This document shows, in pieces, positions 33,642 through 41,999 of a stretch of DNA of 64,000 bases; within the stretch, counting starts at the first letter, position 1, and every line of letters begins with the position of its first letter. Below the pieces are notes generated by a model that had not been told where the DNA came from, did not search any database, and saw only the letters and a program-made list of their open reading frames with translations. Where the stretch lies: contig CAWAWN010000001.1 of the NCBI GenBank assembly GCA_963785815.1, forward strand, positions 434,001 through 498,000, given 5' to 3'. The position numbers and the translations under genes were made by a program. The stretch comes from UBA4742 sp963785815. GTDB taxonomy: Bacteria; Actinomycetota; Acidimicrobiia; Acidimicrobiales; Acidimicrobilacustridaceae.

Positions 33642-35384
33642 ATGACCGACCTCGACGCCGACGCGGTGATCGTGGGGTCCGGGCCGTCGGGCGCGGCGGT
33701 AGCCCAGGTGCTGTGCGACGCCGGGTGGTCGGTGGTCATGCTGGAGAAGGGCCGCAACCACCTGCTCTCGCTCGACGCCCCTCACGAGCCGCTCGGCCAC
33801 CTGTCCAACGACGAGCTCAAGCTCATCCACCGCCACCTGCTCGGCCCGGACCCGCTGGTCGAACCCCGCACGTATCGCCGCCACCCCGACGACGGGGACC
33901 ACCTGGTGGTGGGCCACGTGAACTCCTTGCCGTCAACGGTGGGGGGCGGCGGGTACCACGCGGACGCCAAGCTCCCCCGGCTGCGCGAAGACGACTTCCG
34001 CCTGCTGTCCACGCTGGGACCCCAGGACGGGGCGTCGGTGGCCGACTGGCCCTTCTCCTACGCCGACCTCGAGCCCTACTACGCCGAGGTGGAGCGCATC
34101 ATCGGGGTGGCCGGCGAGGAGACCAACCCGTTCGCGGCCTGGCGCTCTGGCCCCTACCCCATGGCGCCGGGGCCGGACATGTACGGGGCGGTGCTGTCCA
34201 TGCAGGCGGCCGAGCGGGCCGGGCTGCATCCCTACCGGGCCCCCACCGGCATCAACTCCGAGCCCTACGACGGACGTCCGGCCTGCAACAACTGCGGCTT
34301 CTGCGGCTGGTACGGCTGCCCCATCGATGCCAAGGGCGACCCGGTGGCGCTGCTGCGCCGGGCCCTGCGCACCGGCCGCCTCGAGATCCGGCCCGAGTCG
34401 CGGGTCACCGGCGTGGCCCTGGACGCGTCAGGCCGGCGGGCCACGGGTGTGCGCTACCTCGATGCCGAGCGGGTCGAGCGCCACGTCCGGGCCGACCACG
34501 TGGTCCTGGCCGCCGGCGCCTTCGAGACGCCCCGCCTGATGCTGGGCCAGACCGGCGCGCCCGACGGCGGGCTGGGCAACTCGTCGGGGCTGGTGGGGCG
34601 CCACCTCATGTTCCACTTCCAGACCCTGACCGTCGGCGCCTTCCCGTTCCGCCTCCACACCATGCGGGGACGTTGCGTGACCGCGGCCCACGACGACTCC
34701 ATCGTGGGCGACGAGGCCCAGCAGGCCGCGGCCCGCGCCGCCCGGCTGCCCTGGATCCGGGGCGGGTTGACCGAGCACGGGGGCGGCAACCAGCCAGTCA
34801 GCGAGGCCAAGCTCTACGGCTCGGGACGCCTGCACGGCGCAGCCATGCGCGACTCGTCGTTGCGGGACCGGCTGTGGGTGTTCACCGTCCAGGGCGAGGA
34901 CCTGGCCCAGCCCATCAACCGCATCGACCTCGACCCGACGGTGGTCGACGCCTGGGGCCTGCCGGCCGGGCGGATCACCTACCGGCCCCATCGCCACGAG
35001 CTGGTCCTGTCCGACCACGTGGCCCCCACCCACGAGGCCATCCTGCGCGATGCCGGAGCCGAGTGGGCCTTCACCACCACCTCGCCCCCGGTCGATGCTC
35101 CGGGGACGAGCACGACCAGCCATGCCGGCGGTCGGGCGGCGACGTACGAGACCCCAGCCAGCTACCACATCATGGGCACGTGCCGGATGGGCACCGACCC
35201 GACCACCAGCGTGGTCGACCCCGACGGGCACCTCTGGGACGTGGACAACGTGCTGGTGGCCGACTCGTCGGTGTTCCCGACCTCGGCCGGCTACAACCCC
35301 ACCCTCACCCTGGTCTCGGTGGCGCACCGCTTCGCCCGCCACCTCGTGGGCGACCCGCTGCCGTCCACGTCACCTCGGAGCTGA
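33642..35384 (+). CDS. GMC-family FAD-dependent dehydrogenase (gluconate 2-DH large-subunit type)
   Basis: 580 aa. The FAD Rossmann motif VIVGSGPSGAAVAQVL is at residues 9-24. A Cys-rich insert CNNCGFCGWYGCPIDAKG lies mid-chain, and the C-terminal GMC signature YHIMGTCRMGTD is followed by VFPTSAGYNPTLT. It oxidises an alcohol or sugar to a carbonyl and passes electrons to a carrier. The CNNCGFCGxGCP insert is typical of the gluconate-dehydrogenase branch. It pairs with the subunit-3-like gene upstream. The 88-bp gap before it is noticeably less GC-rich than its surroundings and may carry a promoter. Substrate unknown; a steroid or fatty alcohol is possible in this setting. Confidence 0.87.
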   Translation: MTDLDADAVIVGSGPSGAAVAQVLCDAGWSVVMLEKGRNHLLSLDAPHEPLGHLSNDELKLIHRHLLGPDPLVEPRTYRRHPDDGDHLVVGHVNSLPSTVGGGGYHADAKLPRLREDDFRLLSTLGPQDGASVADWPFSYADLEPYYAEVERIIGVAGEETNPFAAWRSGPYPMAPGPDMYGAVLSMQAAERAGLHPYRAPTGINSEPYDGRPACNNCGFCGWYGCPIDAKGDPVALLRRALRTGRLEIRPESRVTGVALDASGRRATGVRYLDAERVERHVRADHVVLAAGAFETPRLMLGQTGAPDGGLGNSSGLVGRHLMFHFQTLTVGAFPFRLHTMRGRCVTAAHDDSIVGDEAQQAAARAARLPWIRGGLTEHGGGNQPVSEAKLYGSGRLHGAAMRDSSLRDRLWVFTVQGEDLAQPINRIDLDPTVVDAWGLPAGRITYRPHRHELVLSDHVAPTHEAILRDAGAEWAFTTTSPPVDAPGTSTTSHAGGRAATYETPASYHIMGTCRMGTDPTTSVVDPDGHLWDVDNVLVADSSVFPTSAGYNPTLTLVSVAHRFARHLVGDPLPSTSPRS

Positions 35385-35446
35385 CCCCAGCCGGCCGGCC
35401 TCCACCAATGACAGGTGACCCGGTTCGGTGGCGGTTGAGCGGGAGC

Positions 35447-36601
35447 TCAGCTCTCGGCGTAGCGCGACAGCAAGCCCCGGGCGATGACCATGCGCTGGAT
35501 CTCGTTGGTGCCCTCCCCGATGATCATGAGCGGGGCGTCGCGGTAGTAGCGCTCCACCGGCAGCTCGGTGGTGTAGCCGTAGCCGCCGTGGATTCGCATG
35601 GCCTCGCTCGCCACCTCGAAGGCGGTCTCCGACGCGAACAGCTTGGCCATGCCGGCCTCGACGTCGGCCCGCTCACCGGCATCGATGCGGCGCGCCGCGT
35701 TGTGCACCAGCAGCCGCGAGGCCTCGAGCTTGGTGGCCATGTCGGCCAGCTTGAACTGGATGGCCTGGTGGTGGGCGATGGGCACCCCGAAGGTCTCGCG
35801 CTCCTGCGAGTACTTGATGGCCGCCTCGAAGGCGGCCCGGGCCACGCCCACCGCCCGGGAGGCCACGTTGACCCGGCCCAGCTCCAGCGACGACAGGATG
35901 AGCTGCAGCCCCCGACCCAGCCACTCCTGGCCGCCCAGCATGTTGGCCGCCGGCACCCGGTGGCCGTCGTAGACCATCTCGACCGTCTCCACACCCTTGT
36001 AGCCCAGCTTGCCGATGGTCTTGGACACCGAGATGCCCTCGAACCGCTCGCCCGGCTCCTTCTCCACGATGAAGCAGGTGATGCCCTCGGGCGTGCGGGC
36101 GGCCAGCGCCACGATGCCGGCGCGCTGGCCGTTGGTGACCCACATCTTGGTGCCGTCGAGGATGTACTCGTCGCCGTCGGGGGTGGCCTTGCAGCGCAGG
36201 GCCTTGGTGTCGGAGCCGGCGTCGGGCTCGGACAGGGAGAAGGCGCCCCGGATCTCGCCGGCCGCCATGCGGGGCAGCCACTGCTGCTTCTGCTCGTCGG
36301 TGCCGAACCGCTTGATCAGGTTGGCGCAGATCATGTGCGTGTTCAGCACGCCCGACAGCGACATCCACCCGGCAGCCAGCTCCTCGACCACCCGGGCGTA
36401 GGTCAGGGTGTCGAGCTCGAGCCCGCCGTAGGCCTCGGGGATGGTGGCCCCGAACAGCCCGAACTCGCGCATCTGGGCCACCATGGCCTCGGGGTACTCG
36501 TCGGCGTGCTCGAAGTCCGACGCCACCGGCAGCACGTCGGCCACCACCCACTTGCGCAGGGTCTCGATGAGGTCGTCGGCCAGGGCAGGATCGGTCGCCA
36601 T
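35447..36601 (-). CDS. Acyl-CoA dehydrogenase
   Basis: 384 aa, usual length. N-terminal helical domain, middle beta domain (AFSLSEPDAGSDTKAL; MWVTNGQRAGIVALAART) and C-terminal helices ending in RDAPLMIIGEGTNEIQRMVIARGLL. The Glu in GEGTNEIQR is at the usual catalytic-base position. FAD-dependent alpha,beta-desaturation of an acyl-CoA, with electrons going to ETF. ATG 36601 is chosen over the longer open frame because MATDPALADDLIETLRKW is the natural N-terminus. It lies 10 bp after the MFS gene on the same strand, probably one operon. No palindromic operator is nearby. Confidence 0.92.
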   Translation of the reverse strand: MATDPALADDLIETLRKWVVADVLPVASDFEHADEYPEAMVAQMREFGLFGATIPEAYGGLELDTLTYARVVEELAAGWMSLSGVLNTHMICANLIKRFGTDEQKQQWLPRMAAGEIRGAFSLSEPDAGSDTKALRCKATPDGDEYILDGTKMWVTNGQRAGIVALAARTPEGITCFIVEKEPGERFEGISVSKTIGKLGYKGVETVEMVYDGHRVPAANMLGGQEWLGRGLQLILSSLELGRVNVASRAVGVARAAFEAAIKYSQERETFGVPIAHHQAIQFKLADMATKLEASRLLVHNAARRIDAGERADVEAGMAKLFASETAFEVASEAMRIHGGYGYTTELPVERYYRDAPLMIIGEGTNEIQRMVIARGLLSRYAES

Positions 36602-36611
36602 GGCCGTGATG

Positions 36612-38105
36612 CTATTGCCTGGGTGAACCCTGGCTGACCGCCAGCTCCACCGCCATCGGGGTGGCGTCCAGGGCGCAGTGGCTGCACGCCTCCGTCGGCT
36701 CCTCGGCCCGGACCGGGCGCGGGTTGCGGATGCTGACTGCGGCCAGCACGCCGCCGGCCGCGCACACCGCGGCGGCGATGAGCATGGCGGTGCGGAAGCC
36801 GCCGGCCAGCGCCGTCGCGTCCAGGTAGCTGTCACCGGTGATGCCGGCCAGGAAGGGCAGCACCGACACGGCCAGGAGACCCGCGGTGCGGGCCACCACG
36901 TTGTTCACCGCCGAGGCCACCCCGGCGTTGGCGGCCGGCGCCGCCCCCATCGCCGTCGACGTCAGCGGGGCCACCGTGATGGCCAGGCCCGCACCGAACA
37001 CGACCACCGCCGGCGCCACGTCGGTGACGTAGCTGCCGGTCGGGGTCATCCGCGACAGCAGGACCAGGCCCGCGGCCACCACCACGGGCCCCACGCTCAT
37101 CTGCAGGCGCGGCCCGATACGGGCGGCCAGCCGACCGGAGCGGGCCGAGAACACCAACATGATGAGCGTCACCGGCAGCAGGGTCAGCCCCGCCTCGAGC
37201 GGCGTGTAGCCGGCCACCACCTGGCGCTCGACCGGCAGCAGGAACAGCGCACCCCCGAGGGCGCCGTAGACGATGAAGGTCACGCCGTTGGCGGCGCGGA
37301 ACTGGCGGGCCCGGAACAGCCCGAGGGGCAGCATGGGGTGGCGCACCACGGCCTCGGTGCGCAGGAAGGCGGCCAACCCCACCACCGCCACCCCCAGCCC
37401 CACCACCACCACCGGCGATGTCCATCCCTGGGTGGGCCCCTCGATCAGGGCGTAGGTGGCGCCGGTCAGCCACAGCACGGCGAGCGCGGCGCCGCCCGCA
37501 TCGATGCGCCCCGAGGCCTGCGGGTCGCGGTTGTCGGGGACGTGGCGGGCGGTGATGGCCAGCACCGCGGCCGCCACCGGCAGGTTGATGAAGAACACCC
37601 AGCGCCAGGACCCGATGGAGATGAGGTAGCCGCCGATCAGTGGGCCGGCGGCGGTGGCCAGGCCCCCCAGGCCCGACCAGGCCCCGATGGCGCGGGGGCG
37701 GTCCTCGGGGCGGAACGAGGCCTGGAGGATGGCCAGGCTGGCCGGGGCCAGCAGGGCCGCGCCCACGCCCTGGAGCACCCGCGCCGCGATGAGCCACCCG
37801 GCCGACGGGGCCAGACCGCACAGGGCCGACGCCACCGCGAACCAGGCCACCCCGATGGAGAACACGCGGGCCCGCCCGAAGCGGTCCCCCAACGCGCCGC
37901 CCAGCAGCAGGAAGGCGGCCAGGGTGAGCATGTAGCCGGTGACGACCCACTGCAGGGTGGCCAGCGGCGCGGCGAAGTCTCGGCCGAGGGCGGGCAGGGC
38001 GATGCCGACCACGGTGGAGTCGATGGCGGCGATGCCCGAGCCCATGACCGTGGCCACGATCGCCCATCGGCCGGGGGCCGAGCTGTAGGTCAGCGCCTCG
38101 CTCAT
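36612..38105 (-). CDS. MFS transporter, DHA2 (14-TM) drug:proton antiporter type
   Basis: 497 aa, about 14 transmembrane helices. It shows the DHA2/EmrB-QacA signature: IAAIDSTVVGIALPALGRDF in TM1, LGGALGDRFGRARVF (motif A) and VGAALLAPASLAIL (motif C region). It probably exports a hydrophobic compound using the proton gradient. ATG 38105 has a strong GGGGGAAGGGGGA ribosome site. It is followed at 10 bp by the acyl-CoA dehydrogenase. The C-terminal tail has a CSHC pair of unknown meaning. Confidence 0.9.
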   Translation of the reverse strand: MSEALTYSSAPGRWAIVATVMGSGIAAIDSTVVGIALPALGRDFAAPLATLQWVVTGYMLTLAAFLLLGGALGDRFGRARVFSIGVAWFAVASALCGLAPSAGWLIAARVLQGVGAALLAPASLAILQASFRPEDRPRAIGAWSGLGGLATAAGPLIGGYLISIGSWRWVFFINLPVAAAVLAITARHVPDNRDPQASGRIDAGGAALAVLWLTGATYALIEGPTQGWTSPVVVVGLGVAVVGLAAFLRTEAVVRHPMLPLGLFRARQFRAANGVTFIVYGALGGALFLLPVERQVVAGYTPLEAGLTLLPVTLIMLVFSARSGRLAARIGPRLQMSVGPVVVAAGLVLLSRMTPTGSYVTDVAPAVVVFGAGLAITVAPLTSTAMGAAPAANAGVASAVNNVVARTAGLLAVSVLPFLAGITGDSYLDATALAGGFRTAMLIAAAVCAAGGVLAAVSIRNPRPVRAEEPTEACSHCALDATPMAVELAVSQGSPRQ

Positions 38106-38202
38106 CCCGATCCCCCTTCCCCCCGCTCGGCGGCCCCGCGGCCCCGGCCACGCTACCGGCCTGTTTCGGGGGCATGAACCCTGCCCGGAGGGGCCGAGAT
38201 CG

Positions 38203-38233
38203 TTGACAAACTGTTGAAGGCGCTCCGTACAAT
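38203..38233 (+). promoter_or_regulatory. Near-consensus sigma-70 promoter of the purine locus
   Basis: TTGACA (38203-38208) and TACAAT (38228-38233) are separated by 19 bp in an unusually AT-rich patch. The -10 ends 6 nt before the ATG at 38240, so the transcript would begin at or next to the start codon (leaderless). It is the only clear -35/-10 pair noticed ahead of the 38,240-57,337 block. Confidence 0.6.
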
Positions 38234-38239
38234 TGATCG

Positions 38240-39082
38240 ATGACCGTCCTGTCACCGCGCTCGCTGGACGAGGCGTGCGCCGAGCTGGCCGCCCGCCCCG
38301 AGGCCGAGCTGCTGGCCGGGGGCACCGACCTGATGGTGGCGGTGAACGCCGGGCGCCATCCGCTCGGCACGGTCATCTCGCTCGACCGGGTGGACGAGCT
38401 GCAGGGTTGGCGGCGCACGGGCGACCAGCTCGAGCTGGGCGCCGGGCTGACCTACGCCGAGCTGGCCGCACCCGAGCTGGCCGGGCTGGTCCCGGTGCTG
38501 GCCCAGGCGGCGCGCACCGTGGGCTCCCCGCAGATCCGCAACGCCGGCACCCTGGGCGGCAACCTGGGTACGGCCTCGCCGGCGGGCGACGCGCTGCCCG
38601 GGCTGGCCGCGCTCGACGCCGTGGTGCTCGTCCACTCCCTGGGTGGGCGTCGCCAGGTGCCGCTGGCCGAGTTCCTGGTGGGTCCCAAGCGCAGCGCGCT
38701 CGTGCCCGGCGAGGTCATCGCCGGGGTCCGCGTGCCCGTCCTCGACGGCCCCCAGGAGTTCCTCAAGGTGGGCACCCGCAACGCCATGGTCATCGCCGTG
38801 GCCAGCGTGGCCGTGGTGTGCGACTACGCCGGCCGGTCGATCCGGGTCGCGCTGGGCTCGGCCGGGCCGACCGTGCGGCGCGCCCCCGAGGCCGAGGCCT
38901 GGGCCGCCGATCACGTGGCGTGGCCCGACCTGGTCATCGACCCGGCCGACCTGGATCGCTTCGGGGCGCTGGTCAGCGCGGCCGCCCGTCCCATCGACGA
39001 CCACCGCTCCACCGCCGAGTACCGCCGCCACTGCGTGGGCGTGCTGGCCCGCCGCGCCCTGCGTCGGATGGCCGCGCCGTGA
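38240..39082 (+). CDS. FAD-binding subunit of a molybdenum hydroxylase (CoxM/XdhB/YgfM-like)
   Basis: 280 aa. CoxM-type FAD domain with the FAD-contacting motifs AGGTDLMVAVNAG (about residues 26-38) and TVGSPQIRNAGTLGGNLGTASPAGD (about 92-116), and a C-terminal CO-dehydrogenase flavoprotein fold. It passes electrons from the Fe-S clusters to NAD or another acceptor. It is first in the long purine-type operon, downstream of a leaderless promoter, and overlaps the Fe-S subunit gene (GTGA). It may also serve the FAD-less XdhD-like enzyme at 44214, as YgfM is thought to do in E. coli. Confidence 0.9.
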   Translation: MTVLSPRSLDEACAELAARPEAELLAGGTDLMVAVNAGRHPLGTVISLDRVDELQGWRRTGDQLELGAGLTYAELAAPELAGLVPVLAQAARTVGSPQIRNAGTLGGNLGTASPAGDALPGLAALDAVVLVHSLGGRRQVPLAEFLVGPKRSALVPGEVIAGVRVPVLDGPQEFLKVGTRNAMVIAVASVAVVCDYAGRSIRVALGSAGPTVRRAPEAEAWAADHVAWPDLVIDPADLDRFGALVSAAARPIDDHRSTAEYRRHCVGVLARRALRRMAAP

Positions 39083-39588
39083 GCGCGCCCTCGCCGGCGG
39101 CGTCGTCGCCCGCCACCTACTCGCTCGAGGTGAACGGCACCACCCACCTGGTGTCCGACGCCTGGTTGGGCGAGAGCCTCCTGCACGTGCTGCGCGAGCG
39201 CCTGGGCCTGCCCGGCGCCAAGAACGCCTGCGAGCAGGGCGAGTGCGGCTCGTGCTCGGTGCTGGTGGACGGCCGGTTGGTGTGCGCCTGCCTGGTGCTG
39301 GCCGCCTCAGCAGTCGACCGGCCCATCGACACCGTCGAGGCGGTGGCGGACGACGGTGTGCTCTCCGACGTGCAGCAGGCCTTCGTCGACGCCGGCGCGG
39401 TGCAGTGCGGGTTCTGCACGCCGGGGCTGGTCATGGCCGTCCACGACCTGCTGGCCCGCTGCCCCACCCCCGACGACCTGACCGTGCGCGAGGCCCTCAG
39501 CGGCAACCTGTGCCGCTGCACGGGCTACGGCCGCATCATCGAAGCCGTCCGGGTGGCGGTCCGCCGCCGGGCCGAGGTCCGACCGTGA
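39079..39588 (+). CDS. [2Fe-2S] subunit of a molybdenum hydroxylase (XdhC/CoxS-like)
   Basis: 169 aa from GTG 39079. Two [2Fe-2S] clusters: the plant-ferredoxin-type set Cys51, Cys56, Cys59 and Cys71, and the helical-domain set Cys110, Cys113, Cys145 and Cys147 (QCGFCTPG; LCRCTGY). It carries electrons from molybdopterin to FAD. The N-terminal 12 residues are Ala/Ser/Pro-rich and not conserved. It overlaps both neighbours by 4 bp, which fits equal production of a heterotrimer. Confidence 0.93.
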   Translation: MSAPSPAASSPATYSLEVNGTTHLVSDAWLGESLLHVLRERLGLPGAKNACEQGECGSCSVLVDGRLVCACLVLAASAVDRPIDTVEAVADDGVLSDVQQAFVDAGAVQCGFCTPGLVMAVHDLLARCPTPDDLTVREALSGNLCRCTGYGRIIEAVRVAVRRRAEVRP

Positions 39589-41999
39589 CCAGCGTCGACG
39601 CGCCGACCGCCCCCACCATGGCCTCGCCCCAGCGGACCGCGGGCCAGGGTCGGGTGGGCGAGTCGGCCCCGCGCCCCGACGGCATCCCCAAGGTGCAGGG
39701 GCGGTTCGGCTTCGGGTCCGACCTGTTCGCCGAGGGCATGTTGTGGGGCCACACCCTGCGCTCGCCCCACCCGAGCGCCCGCATCGTGGCCATCGACATC
39801 GGGCCGGCCCTGCGCATCGGGGGCGTCCACGCCGTGCTCACCGCCGACGACGTGCCCGGCAACCCGACCTACGGCCTCGAGTCGCCCGACCAGCCGGTGC
39901 TGGCCCGCGACGTGGTGCGCTTCGTGGGTGAGCCGGTGGCGGTGGTGGCCGCCGACCACCCCGAGACGGCCCGGCGGGCGGTCGGCGCCATCCGCGTGAC
40001 CTATGAGCCCCAGCCGGCTCTGGTCGACGCCCTGGCCGCGGCCCACGCCGCGCCCATCCACCCCGACGGCAACGTGTTCCGCCACCTGGTCATCCGCCAC
40101 GGCGACTGGGACGAGGACCCGGCCGAGACCCACCCCGGCGCGGTCAGGGTGGAGGGCTCCTACGACGTGGGCATGCAGGACCAGGCCCCGCTCGGCACGG
40201 AGGCCGGGTTGGCCATCCCCGCCCCCGACGGTGGGGTCGACCTGTTCGTGTGCACCCAGGCCCTGCACAACGACCTCGACCAGGTCTCGGCCTGCCTGGG
40301 CCTGGCCCCCGAGCTGGTCCGCATCCAGCTGGCCGGCGTGGGCGGGGCCTTCGGGGCCCGGGAGGACATCAGCCTCCAGATCCACCTGGCGCTGCTGGCC
40401 CTGCACACCGGGCGGCCGGTGAAGATGGTCTACAACCGGGAGGAGTCATTCTTCGGCCACGTCCATCGCCATCCCGCCCACATGTGGTACCGCCACACGG
40501 CCGCCGCCGACGGCACGCTGCTCAAGGTCGAGGCCCGCCTGACCTTCGACGGCGGCGCCTACGCCTCGACCTCCTCCGCGGTGCTCGCCAACGGTTCGTG
40601 CTTCGCGGCCGGGCCCTACCGGGTGCCCAACGCCCACATCGAGGGCTGGGCGGTGCGCACCAACAACCCGCCGTGCGGGGCCATGCGCGGGTTCGGCGCG
40701 GTGCAGACCTGCTTCGGCCACGAGGCCCAGATGGACAAGCTGGCCGACGCCCTGGGGCTCGATCCTGTCGCGCTGCGGCTGCGCAACGCCCTGGCCCCCG
40801 GCGACCAGCTCATCACCGGCCAGCGGGTCACCGGGGCGGCGCCGGTGGCCGAGGTCATCCGCGCCTGCGCCGAGGCGCCGCGGCCCGAGGCGGGGCCCAG
40901 CCAGGACCTGCGGGCCCTGCCCGGCGGGACCGGTCGCACCACCGATCCCCAGGACGTGTCGCGGGGGACGGGCTTCGCCGTGGGCTTCAAGAACATCGCG
41001 TTCAGCGAGGGCTACGACGACTACTCCACGGCTCGGGTCCGCCTGGCCGACGGGGTGGCCATCGTGACCTGCGCCTGCGCCGAGATCGGACAGGGCTTCG
41101 TCACCCTGGCCCAGCAGATCACCCGCGAGGTGCTGGGCGTCGACGAGGTGGTCCTGGCTCCCGCCGACACCTCCATCGGCTCGGCCGGCTCCTCGTCGGC
41201 CAGCCGCCAGACCTGGATGTCGGGCGGAGCGGTGCAGGCGGCCGCCGAGGCCGTGCGCCACCGCCTGCTCGAGCACGTGGCCCGCGCCCGCCACCTGGGC
41301 CCCGAGCAGCTCGTGCTGGTGGACGGCCGGGTGCGCACCCGGGCCGGCACCGCACCCGTCCTCGACCTGTCGGTGGCCGAGGCCAGCGCCGGGGTGGAGC
41401 TCGAGGAGACCGTCGAGTACCACCACGCCCCGACCGCACCGCTGGACGACGACGGCCAGGGCGACGCCCACCTGGCCCTGGCCTTCGCCGCCCACCGGGC
41501 CGTGGTCGACGTGGACGTCGAGCTGGGCCTGGTGCGCCTGGTCGGGCTGACCACCTCCCAGGAGGTGGGGCGGGTCCTCAACCCGCTCCAGCTGCTGGGC
41601 CAGCTCGAAGGCGGCGCGGCCCAGGGCGTGGGTCTGGCCCTCATGGAGGAGATCGTCGTCACCGACGGGCTGATGCGGAACCCGTCGTTCACCGACTACC
41701 TCATCCCCACCGCCCTCGACCTGCCCGAGCTCACGGTGGCCGCCGTCATCGAGGAGCCCGAGCCGGGCGCGCCCTTCGGGGCCAAGGGCGTGGGCGAGCC
41801 CCCCACCATCTCGTCGGGGGCCGCGGTGGCCAGCGCCATCCGCGCCGCCACCGGCCTCGACCTGCCCCGCGTGCCCGTGCGCCCCTCCGACATCGCCCTG
41901 GCCTCCCGGCCCGAGGTGGAGCCGGCCTCCCGGCCCGAGGTGGAGCCGGCCTCCCGGCCCGAGGTCGACCTGGCCTCCCGGCCCGAGGTGGAGCGGTGA
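39585..41999 (+). CDS. Molybdopterin subunit of a xanthine-dehydrogenase-family hydroxylase
   Basis: 804 aa from GTG 39585. Molybdenum-binding subunit of the xanthine oxidase family: GGAFGAREDISLQ, RTNNPPCGAMRGFGAVQTCF and the catalytic base Glu738 in GAKGVGEPPT. It hydroxylates an N-heterocycle or aldehyde with water as oxygen source. The motif AYRCxGR of CO dehydrogenases is absent, so it is not a CO dehydrogenase. The neighbours suggest hypoxanthine or xanthine. The C-terminus ends in four ASRPEVxx repeats encoded by a 24-bp tandem array, which is not a normal part of the family. Confidence 0.9.
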   Translation: MTSVDAPTAPTMASPQRTAGQGRVGESAPRPDGIPKVQGRFGFGSDLFAEGMLWGHTLRSPHPSARIVAIDIGPALRIGGVHAVLTADDVPGNPTYGLESPDQPVLARDVVRFVGEPVAVVAADHPETARRAVGAIRVTYEPQPALVDALAAAHAAPIHPDGNVFRHLVIRHGDWDEDPAETHPGAVRVEGSYDVGMQDQAPLGTEAGLAIPAPDGGVDLFVCTQALHNDLDQVSACLGLAPELVRIQLAGVGGAFGAREDISLQIHLALLALHTGRPVKMVYNREESFFGHVHRHPAHMWYRHTAAADGTLLKVEARLTFDGGAYASTSSAVLANGSCFAAGPYRVPNAHIEGWAVRTNNPPCGAMRGFGAVQTCFGHEAQMDKLADALGLDPVALRLRNALAPGDQLITGQRVTGAAPVAEVIRACAEAPRPEAGPSQDLRALPGGTGRTTDPQDVSRGTGFAVGFKNIAFSEGYDDYSTARVRLADGVAIVTCACAEIGQGFVTLAQQITREVLGVDEVVLAPADTSIGSAGSSSASRQTWMSGGAVQAAAEAVRHRLLEHVARARHLGPEQLVLVDGRVRTRAGTAPVLDLSVAEASAGVELEETVEYHHAPTAPLDDDGQGDAHLALAFAAHRAVVDVDVELGLVRLVGLTTSQEVGRVLNPLQLLGQLEGGAAQGVGLALMEEIVVTDGLMRNPSFTDYLIPTALDLPELTVAAVIEEPEPGAPFGAKGVGEPPTISSGAAVASAIRAATGLDLPRVPVRPSDIALASRPEVEPASRPEVEPASRPEVDLASRPEVER
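41901..41996 (+). repeat. Four-copy 24-bp minisatellite at the end of the Mo-subunit gene
   Basis: Units at 41901-41924, 41925-41948, 41949-41972 and 41973-41996, each encoding ASRPEV plus two residues. Units 1 and 2 are identical; 3 and 4 differ at the end. The last base of unit 4 is the G of the next gene's GTG start, so the array lies right at the translational overlap. Copy-number change would keep the reading frame. Confidence 0.95.

Noticed and set aside
41901..41996. 24-bp repeats as a CRISPR array
   Set aside because: Units are directly adjacent with no spacers, in frame and coding.
38240..41999. CO dehydrogenase (coxMSL) identity for the three-subunit hydroxylase
   Set aside because: Subunit order matches, but the AYRCxGR-type active-site loop of form I CO dehydrogenase is absent, and the neighbours are purine-type.
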